DNA from: Elysia marginata
Lineage: Eukaryota; Mollusca; Gastropoda; Plakobranchidae
Length of the DNA: 26,648 nucleotides
NCBI GenBank assembly: GCA_019649035.1
Contig: BMAT01007981.1
Span: 438,662-465,309, forward strand
Direction: 5' to 3'
A program made the translations under genes and the position numbers. Below, in pieces: positions 12,601 to 24,600 of the stretch; position 1 is the first letter of the stretch; each line of letters opens with the position of its first letter. The notes under the pieces were generated by a model. That model was not told the DNA's origin. It saw only the letters and a list, made by a program, of their open reading frames with translations, and searched no databases.

Positions 12601-15600
12601 AAGTAAATTAAAATGGTTTTTGAATTTTGAAATTTTCTCAAAAAGTATTTTTTCATGATTTTTTGAAGTTTACACACTGTGAGAACAAAAAAAAAATGAG
12701 AAAAACTGCTTTAAATATTTGGCAGCTTTTATGTTCATCTATTTACAAAAATTGAAATTAAAAAAAAATTATTTCAACTTTTAAATAAATATTGAAAGAT
12801 ACACTCGTTTTTGGGGAAAGACATCTGAGATCACCTCTTGTTTATCATCTGTGCAAAATTTGGCTCTGTTGCAAAATTATTGCACCGACATTCCCACGGT
12901 CTGGCACTAAAACTTTCCATTAGATTGATACAAGATACTGCACAACTCGTCCGTCATACCCGAAAAAATTTTGCATCTTTTCCGCACTTACCCCCCAACC
13001 ACTACACATAAGTGCAAGTTATCATTGCATTAAAAAAAAATATATATATATTTTGACTTTGCCAAAATTGCACAATATTTTCTTTTGAGGTCTAATTAAA
13101 AAAAAAAATTTGGAGAAAATTGGACTTATAAGTATATTGAAAAAGCCAAAAGGCCATCACCTGTGATCTAACAACCTTATAATACACATGGTCTCATGAG
13201 TCAATATGATGAACATCATTCACTTTCAAATCATGCAGAAATGATTTTGAAAATAGCAGATAATTGCCCATTTTCATGAATTGTCGGCTTCACTTTGTGG
13301 GAGCCTTATATATTTATCAATTTGGCATATTGCATTACTTTACAGTAAGGTTGTGTAAACTTGTTCATATACATTATAAGCTTTATAACTTACAACATTA
13401 AGGAGGAAAAGTGGGTGCAAAAACAAGCAAGAAACAACTTGCACCAGCAAATTCAAGTCACAACTCAGAAAATTTTTCTAACATGTCTTATTTACAAAAT
13501 AATTTATAACAGAAATTTTTGTGAGCAACAAAGCAAGTAGCTTGTGATAGCTTTAATTTAATCTACCTTTCCCAAGCCAAGATTTCCGTTCTGAGGAATA
13601 AACTGAGATTTTGGGAAATTTCTGATACTGTTGGGATCAGAGGTTCTCCCTTGGTTTTCACTTCTAATGGCAATCTGTTTGATCTGGGCAAATAAAAAAA
13701 ACATGTCATGAGAGTCAATAACATCTTGGTGGCCAAAGGAAACAGGTGAACAGGTCTCAATACCAAGATATAACTGTAGTGTCATAAATCACAGTAAAGG
13801 TAAGGTTAAACTGGTAAATAAAAAATCCATTCTCATTACATTTTGGTTGTTCTAAAATATAAGTTTTGTGTCTAAGATGTAGAAAATACTTCTTTTTGGT
13901 GTAAAGAAACTTATTAAAAAAAAATAAAACAAAAGAAACATGGCAAAATTAGGGTCACAACATCAAATTTTAGCTTTTCAGTAGGAACCAGCTATCTCCA
14001 AAAGTTTTCAGTTTAACTTCACCAAATTTGGTATGAATGTAAGTCTTGGGTGTCTATAGAAATTGTGCCCCTGGCTTTTTTTACACTTTTTAATATTGAG
14101 ATTTTTATCCAACCGTTGCTATTTAACCATGTTTTTTTCTGTTTTGCTTATCTAATGGTAGAACCTAAACCTACATCCAAAAAAGAAAAAAAAACTACTC
14201 AAGATATCTTCTTTTCCAAGGCACAAAATGTTGTAAACATCATTTGAAAGAGATCTGCAAAGTTTTGATTGATAACTTTTTGAGATATCCTGTTCCAACT
14301 ACAGCAAAAAATGAGAAAATCAAAAGAAAAGGACATATACTTTTTCCAAAATAGAGTTTATCTTGCTTACAAAAAAATACTTCTATTTTATTTTTTTTAT
14401 TTCATACTTGTGTAATACATAGGTCTACTCAGAAAAAATTTCATTTTGTAAACAAACAAAAATCCTGGCTAGCAGGTGGCAATGGAAATTCATATTTTTA
14501 CCAGTTTAACTTTACCTGCTAGGTATTGATCTTTGTATTGCATTAATCCGGTAATCTTATGAAAAATACATTAAATGGACCCTACAAAGTAATATTGTAC
14601 GTTTGTTTCATGACCCAACAAAATAATATTTTATGTTTGTTTTTCTCGCTAACAAAAATACTTTACTTATGGCTTGATAGTTTTTTGCCAATGTTGCCCA
14701 ACACAATAGGAAAAATTCTACTTACTGCCTGTAGATGAGGCTGAGAGTGCAGTTCAGTGGCATGATGGGTAGCTGGATCAGACTGTTGTTGAGCTAGGAC
14801 AGTATCTTCTGTCATTGTCACATCTCCATCAACGTCAGTGATATCAACCAGCCCTACATCTTTTGGCAATGAAAGTGCTTTATCTGCAAAAAATAAAAAC
14901 CCTAACTCTGATCTTGAAATTCATCAGTTTGATCCGAGTACTTAGAATCTGCTTTCATAAAAGTTAAAAACAACCAACTGAAGCATTTATAAGTTTTCTT
15001 GTCCACAAGAAAGCAGATACATAATTTTTTTTTTAAAGTCAATTGAAATCAGACTAAATAGTCATAAAATTCGATGCTATCAGAAGAACTAATAAATGAA
15101 CAGTACTGGTGATTAAATATACATTAAAACCACTGCTAAAATTGAAGAAGACAAAGGCAAAAATGAAAGTAATTCAAGATGTCAAAGCATAAAAAAGTTC
15201 AAAACCTCAGCATAGTTCATACATTCAGGTATAAAGAAAACCTCAGCTCATCATACCACTTTTGCCATCTGCTGCTTTAGCCTGCTGTTTAGATGAGGTA
15301 TCTTCTAAGCACATCTTGGCTATTTGATTAGCTTCATCACTTCCAGGAAAAGCTTTGTTACTATCAAAGGAAAAAAAAAGTTTCTTCTAGAAAGAAAAAA
15401 AATACTGCAGCCAAATTTCTTAAAACTGAACAGAGCAAGCATTTTGCCAAAATTTAGTTGTAGGTGAAGGACTGTATAAGCATTGGATTATCTCTCAAGA
15501 AAAAAAAAAGATACCTTTTAATGAGCGGCAAATAAAGCTTAAACTTGTAAAATTTGGTTCTGCCTGTTCTAATATAAAATCCAAATTTTGAAAAGGCATA

Positions 15601-18600
15601 GGTTAAAGNNNNNNNNNNNNNNNNNNNNACCTCTCGATCCGAAAGCCGAGCGTCTACCACTACACAACGACGCCAAAATAAATAATGATGTACTATCATA
15701 CACTGAGTCTATTTCAATTAAGGGCATACCATATTTTAGCTTGGTCAGCATCACAAAATACTTCATCATCTGTTTCATCATATACCTTCTTGCTGTTTGA
15801 TTCTGAAACAATATCTGCCTCCTGCTGTACCAAAAAGAGATAAAAAAAAAATCAAATTTAAAAAATATAAAAAAATGTAGCTAATGACAGAATAATGACT
15901 TTTTGATTGCTTTGACGAGATAAAAAATAAAATAATGAGCTAAAAAATCTAGGCTTTTAAAAATATTTAAAGCCACTCACATGAATGCTTTAAATCTTAG
16001 ACATGTCAATTTTGTTTTTGCAAATGTATTCATTTATTGTTCATGAAATTATTTGTATATTCACTATGTGCAGTTGAGAAAAAAGGTTAAAAATATACAA
16101 CAAACATAAAATGAATCAAGCCATGCCAATGTTCAAATTGAGGAATTAGACATTTTTTATCAAAGTTATAGGCTCCTAGCATTTTTTCTTGGTATATTAT
16201 GAAAGTTTAGGGTGTATTTCATCCCACACAACCAACCATAAAATAAGTTAAATGATAATTGGGAATGAGGTGTTCCACTATAGGACTGGTTAGTGATAAC
16301 TTAAATTATTTGCAATATTAAATCTTTATGTGTTTTCTTTTCATCTCTTTCTTGAGAATGGTACTCACTGATCCCCAACTTACATCAAGTCACAATCCAA
16401 TTATCAAATAGTTTTTTCACTGCCTAAAGGAATTTCAAACAATGTATACCAGAATATGTAAAAATGTGAAATATCCACAACTGGAGTCATTTTGCAGGAA
16501 AGCTAAACTTACAACTATTCTGAACAATACCTGGTCTTGCTGTTTTGATTTCTGCAGTTCTCTGAGCTGCTCTAAAAGAACTGTCTTCTCTGTGACACAT
16601 TCATGAATCTCACTTTCCAGATGTTGTGTGTTGACTTTACTTTGTACACTGGTAATGCAACTTAAGGAATCCAGAGAACAGAACTGACAACTAACATTTA
16701 ATGTGGTTATTATTTTAATTATGACTGCTTGTACTTGAATTTTTACCACAGAAATATTAATCTCCCGCTAAATAGTTTTCAATTTTGATAGTTTGCATAA
16801 CATGTTATATTCATCACTTTTCAAAAGATGAAATAGATCACAGCAGCCTCTCAACAGGAGCAATTATACTGTTTTATAACTGACCAACATTTTCAAGCTT
16901 GAGAAATCATTTTTCAGCCAATTTAACAATTTCTTCATGTGAAGTCCTAAGAGGAGCACGACTGAATATCATCATTCATTTTTTATATAAGTTATTACAC
17001 TTTTTTACAAATTATTTTTATAGCATTCCATTCCTCAAACATAACCGCAAGGCTAACCTTATGTTAGCAAAATTTCCCACAATGATACAAGAACAAGTCA
17101 TTTGAAAAGTTTTAAGCTAGTTAATTGCAAATGGCACTATATTAACTATTATTGCAGGGGTCATTTGATAAGTTTCTGGAAGCCAGTGGAAAGAGTAGAG
17201 CTAGATCTTCAATTTTGTTGCACAAACTTAAAGGGCATTTGGTGGGAATACCTAAAAGCTTTATATGTCTCGCATTCTGTCCAAATAAGCCATAAGTCGC
17301 ATGGCTTAGTTTTAAGATATAGGCTTTCAAAGTTTAATGGGTGTTCAGAAGTAAATTTATTTCATTTTAGATATTGACACTACAACCATTTCTAAACAGT
17401 TTTCACACATAATTCATGTTGAAATTTCACGTTTGCTGTATTTAATTTAAATTGGTATGGTAGCAAAACCCTCAATACCTTTATAGTCGTCTTAAATTTA
17501 AACTATATACTAATTCTATAATAAAGTTAATTCTAGACTATATGCCATTTTCTTCCTTTTTTAAAATATCAAAAGTTCCTGCCGATTTCAAATGGCTATA
17601 ACTTCATAAAGAAGCATGATGGAACTTTTCTATTTGTTGTATTTGAAAGTAGAGAAAATAAGTTTTTCTGAGATAACAATATCTGACTACCTTCCAATTT
17701 TGACTTAAGACTCATTTTGACTAGTTGCAAGACATTTAGATTTTGATTTAAAAAAATACGAAAACATGAAAATGTTTGATGTCATATCCAGTTGACCATA
17801 ACACATGATATGACTGGGTTAAACATTTTAGTTTGCCATGAAACTTTACAAAATGCTCTTGGAGCACTTACTTCTTCAAAATCTGGAGTTTATTCTTTAT
17901 TTAGAGAATTCACAAGGGAGAGCAAAACTCTAAAAGATGATTACCACGAGGACAGACCCGCAAGTACCATTACTGAGAGTTCGGGGGCTGCCACAAGATC
18001 TATAATTGAGAATGCATTCATTTAACTTATGAGACAGAGCATTCCCTGAAGATTTCATTAACTAGTGTACAATACATACTGTTTGAACACCTGCATGTCC
18101 ACAAGGCCTGAACTCTTTGGTCAACAAAAAGCTTTTTACTGTTCTTCAACAGTTTGGCAAAGGCAGGTCTATAAATTTAGAAAAAGGTTATCACAGGAGG
18201 TGAACAATGGATCTATATGTATGACCCAGAAACTAAGTGCCAATCAAGAATATGGCCTGACAAGACTCTGCCCTGAAGTCCAAGCAAACCCCTAGTGCTA
18301 GGAAACCAATAGTGGCCAGTTTTTTTTCCAAGTTGAAAAAACCACATCACCACAGTACCCAAGACAGACCCATAGTTACCTCAAATTGGTATATGAGCCA
18401 CACACACACCAAAGTTTTAGAAAAAGCGAAGATAGTAGTGTCCAAAAACAGTCACAAGAGGCTTGATATGGCCCAATGACAATGCTAGTGCTCACACAAC
18501 TATGCAACAGTGCAGTCTTCAGGTAAAAAGAACATTCAAACAAGTTTTAGCCACCGCCCATATTCTTGGCACCTTGTGCCTTCTTTTTGCTCCCATTTGG

Positions 18601-21600
18601 CAAAGAAAAGCCTCTTGAAATAAAGTGTTAAAAGAATACTATAAAGCATTTGATCCTAAGTATAACGGTGCATAAAAGCTCGAGATTATAACGAGATCCT
18701 GTAAAAATTTGATAGCAATAGTAAGATTGCTTCCACCTGATACCTTGCACACACATATACCCCTCCTCATGCACACACACGCCAAATTTCTCTTGACTAA
18801 TTTGGCAACATACTGTTAGACTGGGAAACTCAAGCTATGTCAAAGTCCAAAAAGGATACATTTTTACAACAATTCTTGTCATTACTTTTGTGGCAAGCTC
18901 CGCTGAAATTGAAATTGACATACTTTGGCCTACCACAGTGTTTATATTTAGAAAATCTAAACAAAGCAGGACCATAAACAGGACAAATAATAGATGACTA
19001 GTTTTACACTTATTCATACAAATCATATTGCATTCTAGTGAAAAACCCCAAACCATAAAACTAAAAGCTTTTGATGTTGCACAAAGCTATTCTACCTAAA
19101 GTTTTCATTAAGCTCATTCCTTGCAAGTTTTTATGAATTGATCAATGCTTTTACTTAAAGTTGGACATCAGCAGAATCTAATAATCTGTGTAAGAAGGTT
19201 TTTTGAGATATGTTTATAAACGGCAATCTGATTTTTAAAAAAAATTGACATTCTAGAATTTATTTAACATTGACTTTGTTCTCTTGTTTGAAAGTTAATG
19301 GTGGCTTTAGATTCAAAATAGTATAAAAACCGGGATATTTTCTTTTAACCAAAACTTTCAACTTCATCTGAGGCTAAAAAACCTATAGCAGTTTCTAAAT
19401 CTGCATCAATGATGGCAAAATGCACGAAAGGCAATTTTAAGCTCACTCTTTCAAGCTGCAGATATTTCAAAATATCAGGTACTGCTTTTGTGAATATGTG
19501 TGCCAATTCATACAAGAATGGAACTTTCATACTTGTATGACAGTGCCATACAAAGTGTGATACAATAGTTAAAATGAAAAGAATCGCTTAAGTTAGAAGT
19601 ACTAGCTGAGTAACGAAACCCGTTCTACGAACGGTGAAAATGAGCTGGATTAACACAGGAACATTTTCACAGGGATTATAACACAACGTCAGTAATGTTT
19701 TTTTCGCCCTTGTGTTTAGTAGGAAAAAATCTCCGAAATATTTCCACCCACTTTATTATAAAGAAAGAAAGAAAAAAGAAAATCACAATAGATAATAAAG
19801 CCCCCCCCCCTCCCCATTTGGTACTTGAGTATAGTCATAAAAATATTTTACCTTCAAATGTATTAACTTGTTGCACAATGCTGCTTTTGCTTTCTCCAAT
19901 CTCTCTTACTTTATCTTGGAGCACCAACACAGCTTTTTGTGCTTCTTCAAGAGTGACAGCCATAGGGAATGCTCGATATTTTGCCATGTACTCATCCCTA
20001 GTTTTTGTATAGTTGCTTAAATGTTCATTGTACGCTTTGCTGCAATACAAAAAACAAAATTCTCAAAAAGTCAATTTTAAAAACCATCAAAACAAAGTAA
20101 TGCTACAAAAATGTGTATAGCTTTCTTTATCCTGAATGCATTAATCTGGTGACCACTACAAATGTTACCCATATTCAAAGGCACAATTTTATTTTTAATC
20201 ATATGTTTTTAACTTAAAGATGACAAATATTGCATTAAAGTCATTATTGCTGAAAAGGCAATGGAAATGCAACTTAAGTTTTATTTGGATCCTTTTCAAC
20301 TTCACAAATACAACATCTGAATCATGAAGAATGCTTGCAAGGCAATTTTCTTTATTTTACATATCTTCTTTTAAAAGTGGACAGCAAACTTGGGTTTAAC
20401 TCTCCAGAACACAATCTAAATTGTACTTCCCAAATAACATATATGTGCATATTTTTTCCTGCAATGATATTACCAATTCATGCACTAAAAAACTGAAATA
20501 GTATTTATAATGTACCATGAGCCTTGTTCAAAAAAATTTCCCCCCTCTCTATATGAAATTTGTATACATCTGACTTCAATATGCATACTTTCAAACTAAA
20601 AAAACACAGAATTATGCTATGATGAAATACCGTTATGCTATTATTGCACTTTATGTCATTAGAAGCTAAGGTACATTGTCGGCTGCCATGAGTTTGGTCA
20701 GGAAAAAAAAATCCAATTTTGCACCTCAATAACACCTGCCTATTAATGAACAGAGAAAATCAAGATACCATGAAAAGTCTCAGGTTTTAATGGACCTTAC
20801 CATACCCATCATAAAGTCATTTTCCTAAGCTGAAGGAGTACCTCAAAGGAAAAGGTTATGCAGGTGACAATTAAGTTCAGGAAGATGTACGTCGCCGGTT
20901 CACATTTAAACCACACAAATTTTTTTGCCTGTGACAACTTAGCGGATCTGTATCGACAAAGAAGGCAACTACATTGAAAAGTAAACGTACTACCATCTAC
21001 CATGTAGCAGACATTCTTAGCTTTCACTTGGTGTATAACTTTTGTATGTAGAATCAGTAAGGAAATTATGAACAAGGAGACAAAACTTTTTCACGACCAT
21101 TGTAATACAAAAGATTTCATATTATTTGTATCCAAAAAGAATATAATGCAACAATTTAGAAGTTTGATCCTTCCATTCTCCTCTCAAACTCTTCTTAAAT
21201 TTAGATTTTGCATACCTTTCATCACTTGTTTTAATCTTCAAAGCTGAAAGTTGTTTTGATAAAGCACTGATGTGTTCAGACATCACGGACATGGTGTTTT
21301 TTAAACTGGATAGAGTTAAAAAAGATATGTTAAAATTTGATTTGTTTATGGCACAGAAAAAAAAAACAACAAATTTTCTATACATTCAGTTGACAAGATT
21401 GAAATGAGCCCCACCCTTACGCTATTGAGTTATCAAGAAACCAAACCCCATAAAATTATTCTAAAAAAATTAATGACATGTTTATGTGATTGAAGTTCCC
21501 ATCTTGTCTCACCAGACAGGCAAAATTATAAGAATCAAATCATAATAATTAAAAACCTTTAATTAATACTATGGTGCAAGAAAACTTTAAAATATTGTGT

Positions 21601-24600
21601 CTGCAGGTGTAAATAATCGATTTTATTTCATGAACAAATTTGTGAACATTAATAAATAAAATTATAGTGATTTTAAGTAAAATACAAGTTTATAACTTTA
21701 GTTCCCATATTTACTTACCAGGTAATGTTATCTCTGTTTAAAATATAATTCTTATGAAGGCGCTTGGTGTCTTCGTCAAATTTAGAGATTTCCTCCTCAA
21801 GTCTGTTCTTTTCCTGGACTTGGTGTTCTATTTGGTTTGATAAAGCTGATCAACACAACCACAGAAATTAGATGAATAAATGAAGTGAAAACAAATATCT
21901 ATGTAAAAGCAGTACAACAAAATCAATGCCTCTAGGATATCTCATGACACCAAGATATTTCAAACAAACTTACAAAATGTCTTTCATCTGCCTATTATAA
22001 GGTTATATTGCTCAATTGTTCTAGAGGCTTGTTCCAAAAATTGTGAAAGTATAATTACATTGATGATCAGATGCACAATATCTAAAAAATTCATGGTAAT
22101 TTCAATTTCAACAGTGATAAAATGAATGCATAGTTAAAAAATTGTAGGCAGTGCCTAAAGGGAACTTTAAAAGTATAATATGATCACTTTCATAGTCTTC
22201 AAGACAGGACAACAAAGATGACGATTTGTGTGTGGGCTTGCATGGGGCTGTTTCATGAACTTTAAAAAATTCTTTAAGAGTAATTCCCCTTGGGAAATGG
22301 TGAGTTTTTGAACTAAGATTTAGCACTAGAGTTATTCCCAAAACATATCTCCCCCACAGGAAATTTCGCTGGTGAGCCCACCTTTTGAATTTTACTCACA
22401 AGAGAGGTTAGTCCTGAAACCATCCCATTGTCATGATGCAGTATTAGATCTTCATCAGACCTAAACCGCCGTCTAGATTTCAGACTTTTTGAAATTGAAC
22501 ATATTGTTGAGAGTTCACTATTTGTTCTTTTTAAGAATTTCATGTGAACACACCCTCCATGTCACTAAATATTGCAAACACAACCTTTATTATTGAAGCA
22601 ATAACTTAAAATGACTTTAGCTGTGAGAAATTTTGGGTGTATACTCCATTGACTAAAGCTTACTTTCTAGGTTGTATAGGACTCAGGATTCATTCCAAGT
22701 CACATTTCTTTGAGGAAAGTTATCTCCTTTTTCATGGTGTGCTGGGATTTTATGGTACCTCAAAAGAGAAGTCACTATATATTGAACTCATTCTTTTGAA
22801 ATCCCTAAAATCATCAATTACTTGTCTTTGTGTAAGTCTTTGGCTTGCCTTGAATATACAGCCTTTAAATTGGCTGTGTCCAATGCAGTTATTGACCTAT
22901 CTGAATGTTTGTGATCTTGCTCTACTACCTCTGTACAATCTTCTCCTTTAAAAGTTCTCAGCTACCCAGGAACTGCATCTTCAGAAATACACACTGCCTT
23001 AAACAGACATTCCTGCGTAAAAAATGGCATAACATTCATAAGCTGTACTTGATGCCCGTTGAAAAAGTAGCCATTTTGTCATGTATGCTGTTGCATCACA
23101 AGCTTTTATGACCTGCTAATTTTTTTAAAGGAAATCCGAAATGACATCACTTATGTTTGTTGCTTCAATCTACCACAGTAACAGGGTTATCGGCTTTGTT
23201 CTTCAGACCATCCCTTTGTAATATCTGAGCTTCATTTTAAGTTTTATTTAGGCTGATTGCCTGAGAGCCTCTTTTGTAAGTAAAGACTTGTGCAGAGGGT
23301 TAAATGTACAAACATAAACAAAACAATACATATATCTAAGATCTTTAACTGTAATGTAAACTCTGTCTTCACTTTGCAATTGTTATTACATTGGAGTAAT
23401 TCTTCATTTTGTTCAAGTAACGCTCAGCATGTCATAGATGTTTGTTTGCATTTTTAAAATGTTGTTTGCTTGATGTCCAAAACAAATGCGAACCCCGCGG
23501 TAGAAAAAACTGTAACACCAGTATCAAATTTAAGAGTTGTGAACACAGGAAAGATTACTTACAACTTATTGCTTGATTTTTCCTCTCAATCGTCTTGACA
23601 CATTGCTGGTTTTCAAATTCTGCAAGTGCAAATAATTACTCACTGTATTGTGAAAAAAAAAACACTCAAGAAAATATACCTCACTATGCCAATTTACTCA
23701 ACCTGTGAATAATAAAAAAAACCCCATCAACTTGAATTTTTTTTTCTACTTCTATAATTCTGCTCAGACAATAACTATCCATATTGCATTGGACACAGTT
23801 ATTTCAAAAGGTAAGCATGTTATTAGAATTATTTTATATTCACAAAGTGATTCTCAAAAGTAATTTATAATTATTTTGACTCTGAACCAAAATTCTTATC
23901 TCGCCAGATCATAGTTAATTTCATATAACCTTTTGTTTTATACAGACATACTTCTGCCTTAAAACTTGAGCTGACATGTGCCATAATATTTAAAATAAAT
24001 ATGGCCTTAGAATGCATATTTATTAGGGAAGCCTGAAGCTTCCAATACTAAGAGAAAATTTTTCATGAGTTATATTGCTGCTATGTTTGGAACCTCAAAT
24101 GTGCATTGGAATAGTGGCTTTTTTTTCAATTTCAACAATCAAAATTCCTTATTCACTAGGCAGTCTGAAATAATATTTTTCAAGGGCCTTGTGTCAATTT
24201 TGTAATCTCAAATAATTTTATGTCTCAATGTTATTATTAAAATTATCAAAACATTATCATGTATAGATATACTACCAATACCTCCACACAAAAGATATCA
24301 AGAAGGATGGTGTTTTAGAAATTTATGATAGCAGGCCTCACAGTTAACTCTATATTAAAAAATAGTGTGCGGGAGATAATTATCTCATTTTAAGTTTACA
24401 TTTTTTTGCAAAATGCTGCAAATTCGGAGAGTGGTTAAAAGAGCCAATTTTTTGTTGATAGGTAGCATAATTAACTATTCCTTGGACATGCACAAAAAAT
24501 TCATGCAGATATAAATCTTAATTTTTGTCAATTTTACTAATAAAAAAACAAAAAACCTGCATCTCTTAGAAATAAAGTGGGACAGTACTGTCATCTCACT

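Larger units (their letters stand above)
17277..19851 (-). other. Intron 5 (as modelled)
   Basis: Contains repeat copy 2 (17294-17738) and a dead mariner (about 17790-18650). A further coding exon of this gene could hide here, since the vertebrate protein has about 20 more residues at this junction. A C10 run lies at 19801-19810. GTGAAAAT/ATTTTCAC (19634-19641 and 19663-19670) form an 8-bp inverted repeat. Confidence 0.45.

Noticed and set aside
15629..15676. True tRNA gene
   Set aside because: Only the 5' half is present, arms pair imperfectly, and it resembles SINE heads; the rest is lost in the gap.
16885..16946. 62-nt candidate exon (CTCCTCTTAG acceptor, GTCAGT donor) encoding LHMKKLLNWLKNDF...
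   Set aside because: It enters in phase 1 but leaves in phase 0, which does not fit exon 7, and the donor is weak. The conserved-looking Trp is not enough.
18723..18820. Open minus-strand stretch near TGCAAG|GTATCA considered as exon 6
   Set aside because: Low-complexity GTGTGT-rich sequence, wrong exit phase with the good donor, and no similarity to the family.
19155..19185. 31-nt candidate exon with good acceptor and GTAAAA donor and the right length class for exon 6
   Set aside because: In the required phase the second full codon is a stop (TAG).
19345..19530. Minus-strand ORF (VPDILKYLQLERVSLKLP...) considered as an extra exon between exons 5 and 7
   Set aside because: The acceptor fits phase 1, but the only usable donors give phase 0 or a poor GTTAAA site. 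No clear match to the family was seen.
19801..19815. C10 run followed by TCCCC
   Set aside because: Simple homopolymer; possibly also sequencing noise.
22637..23111. Plus-strand ORFs of 104 and 68 codons
   Set aside because: Random-looking composition, no start context or splice partners, no recognised family.
24373..24386. Perfect 14-bp palindrome GAGATAATTATCTC
   Set aside because: Short palindromes are expected in AT-rich sequence of this length, and nothing nearby supports a function.
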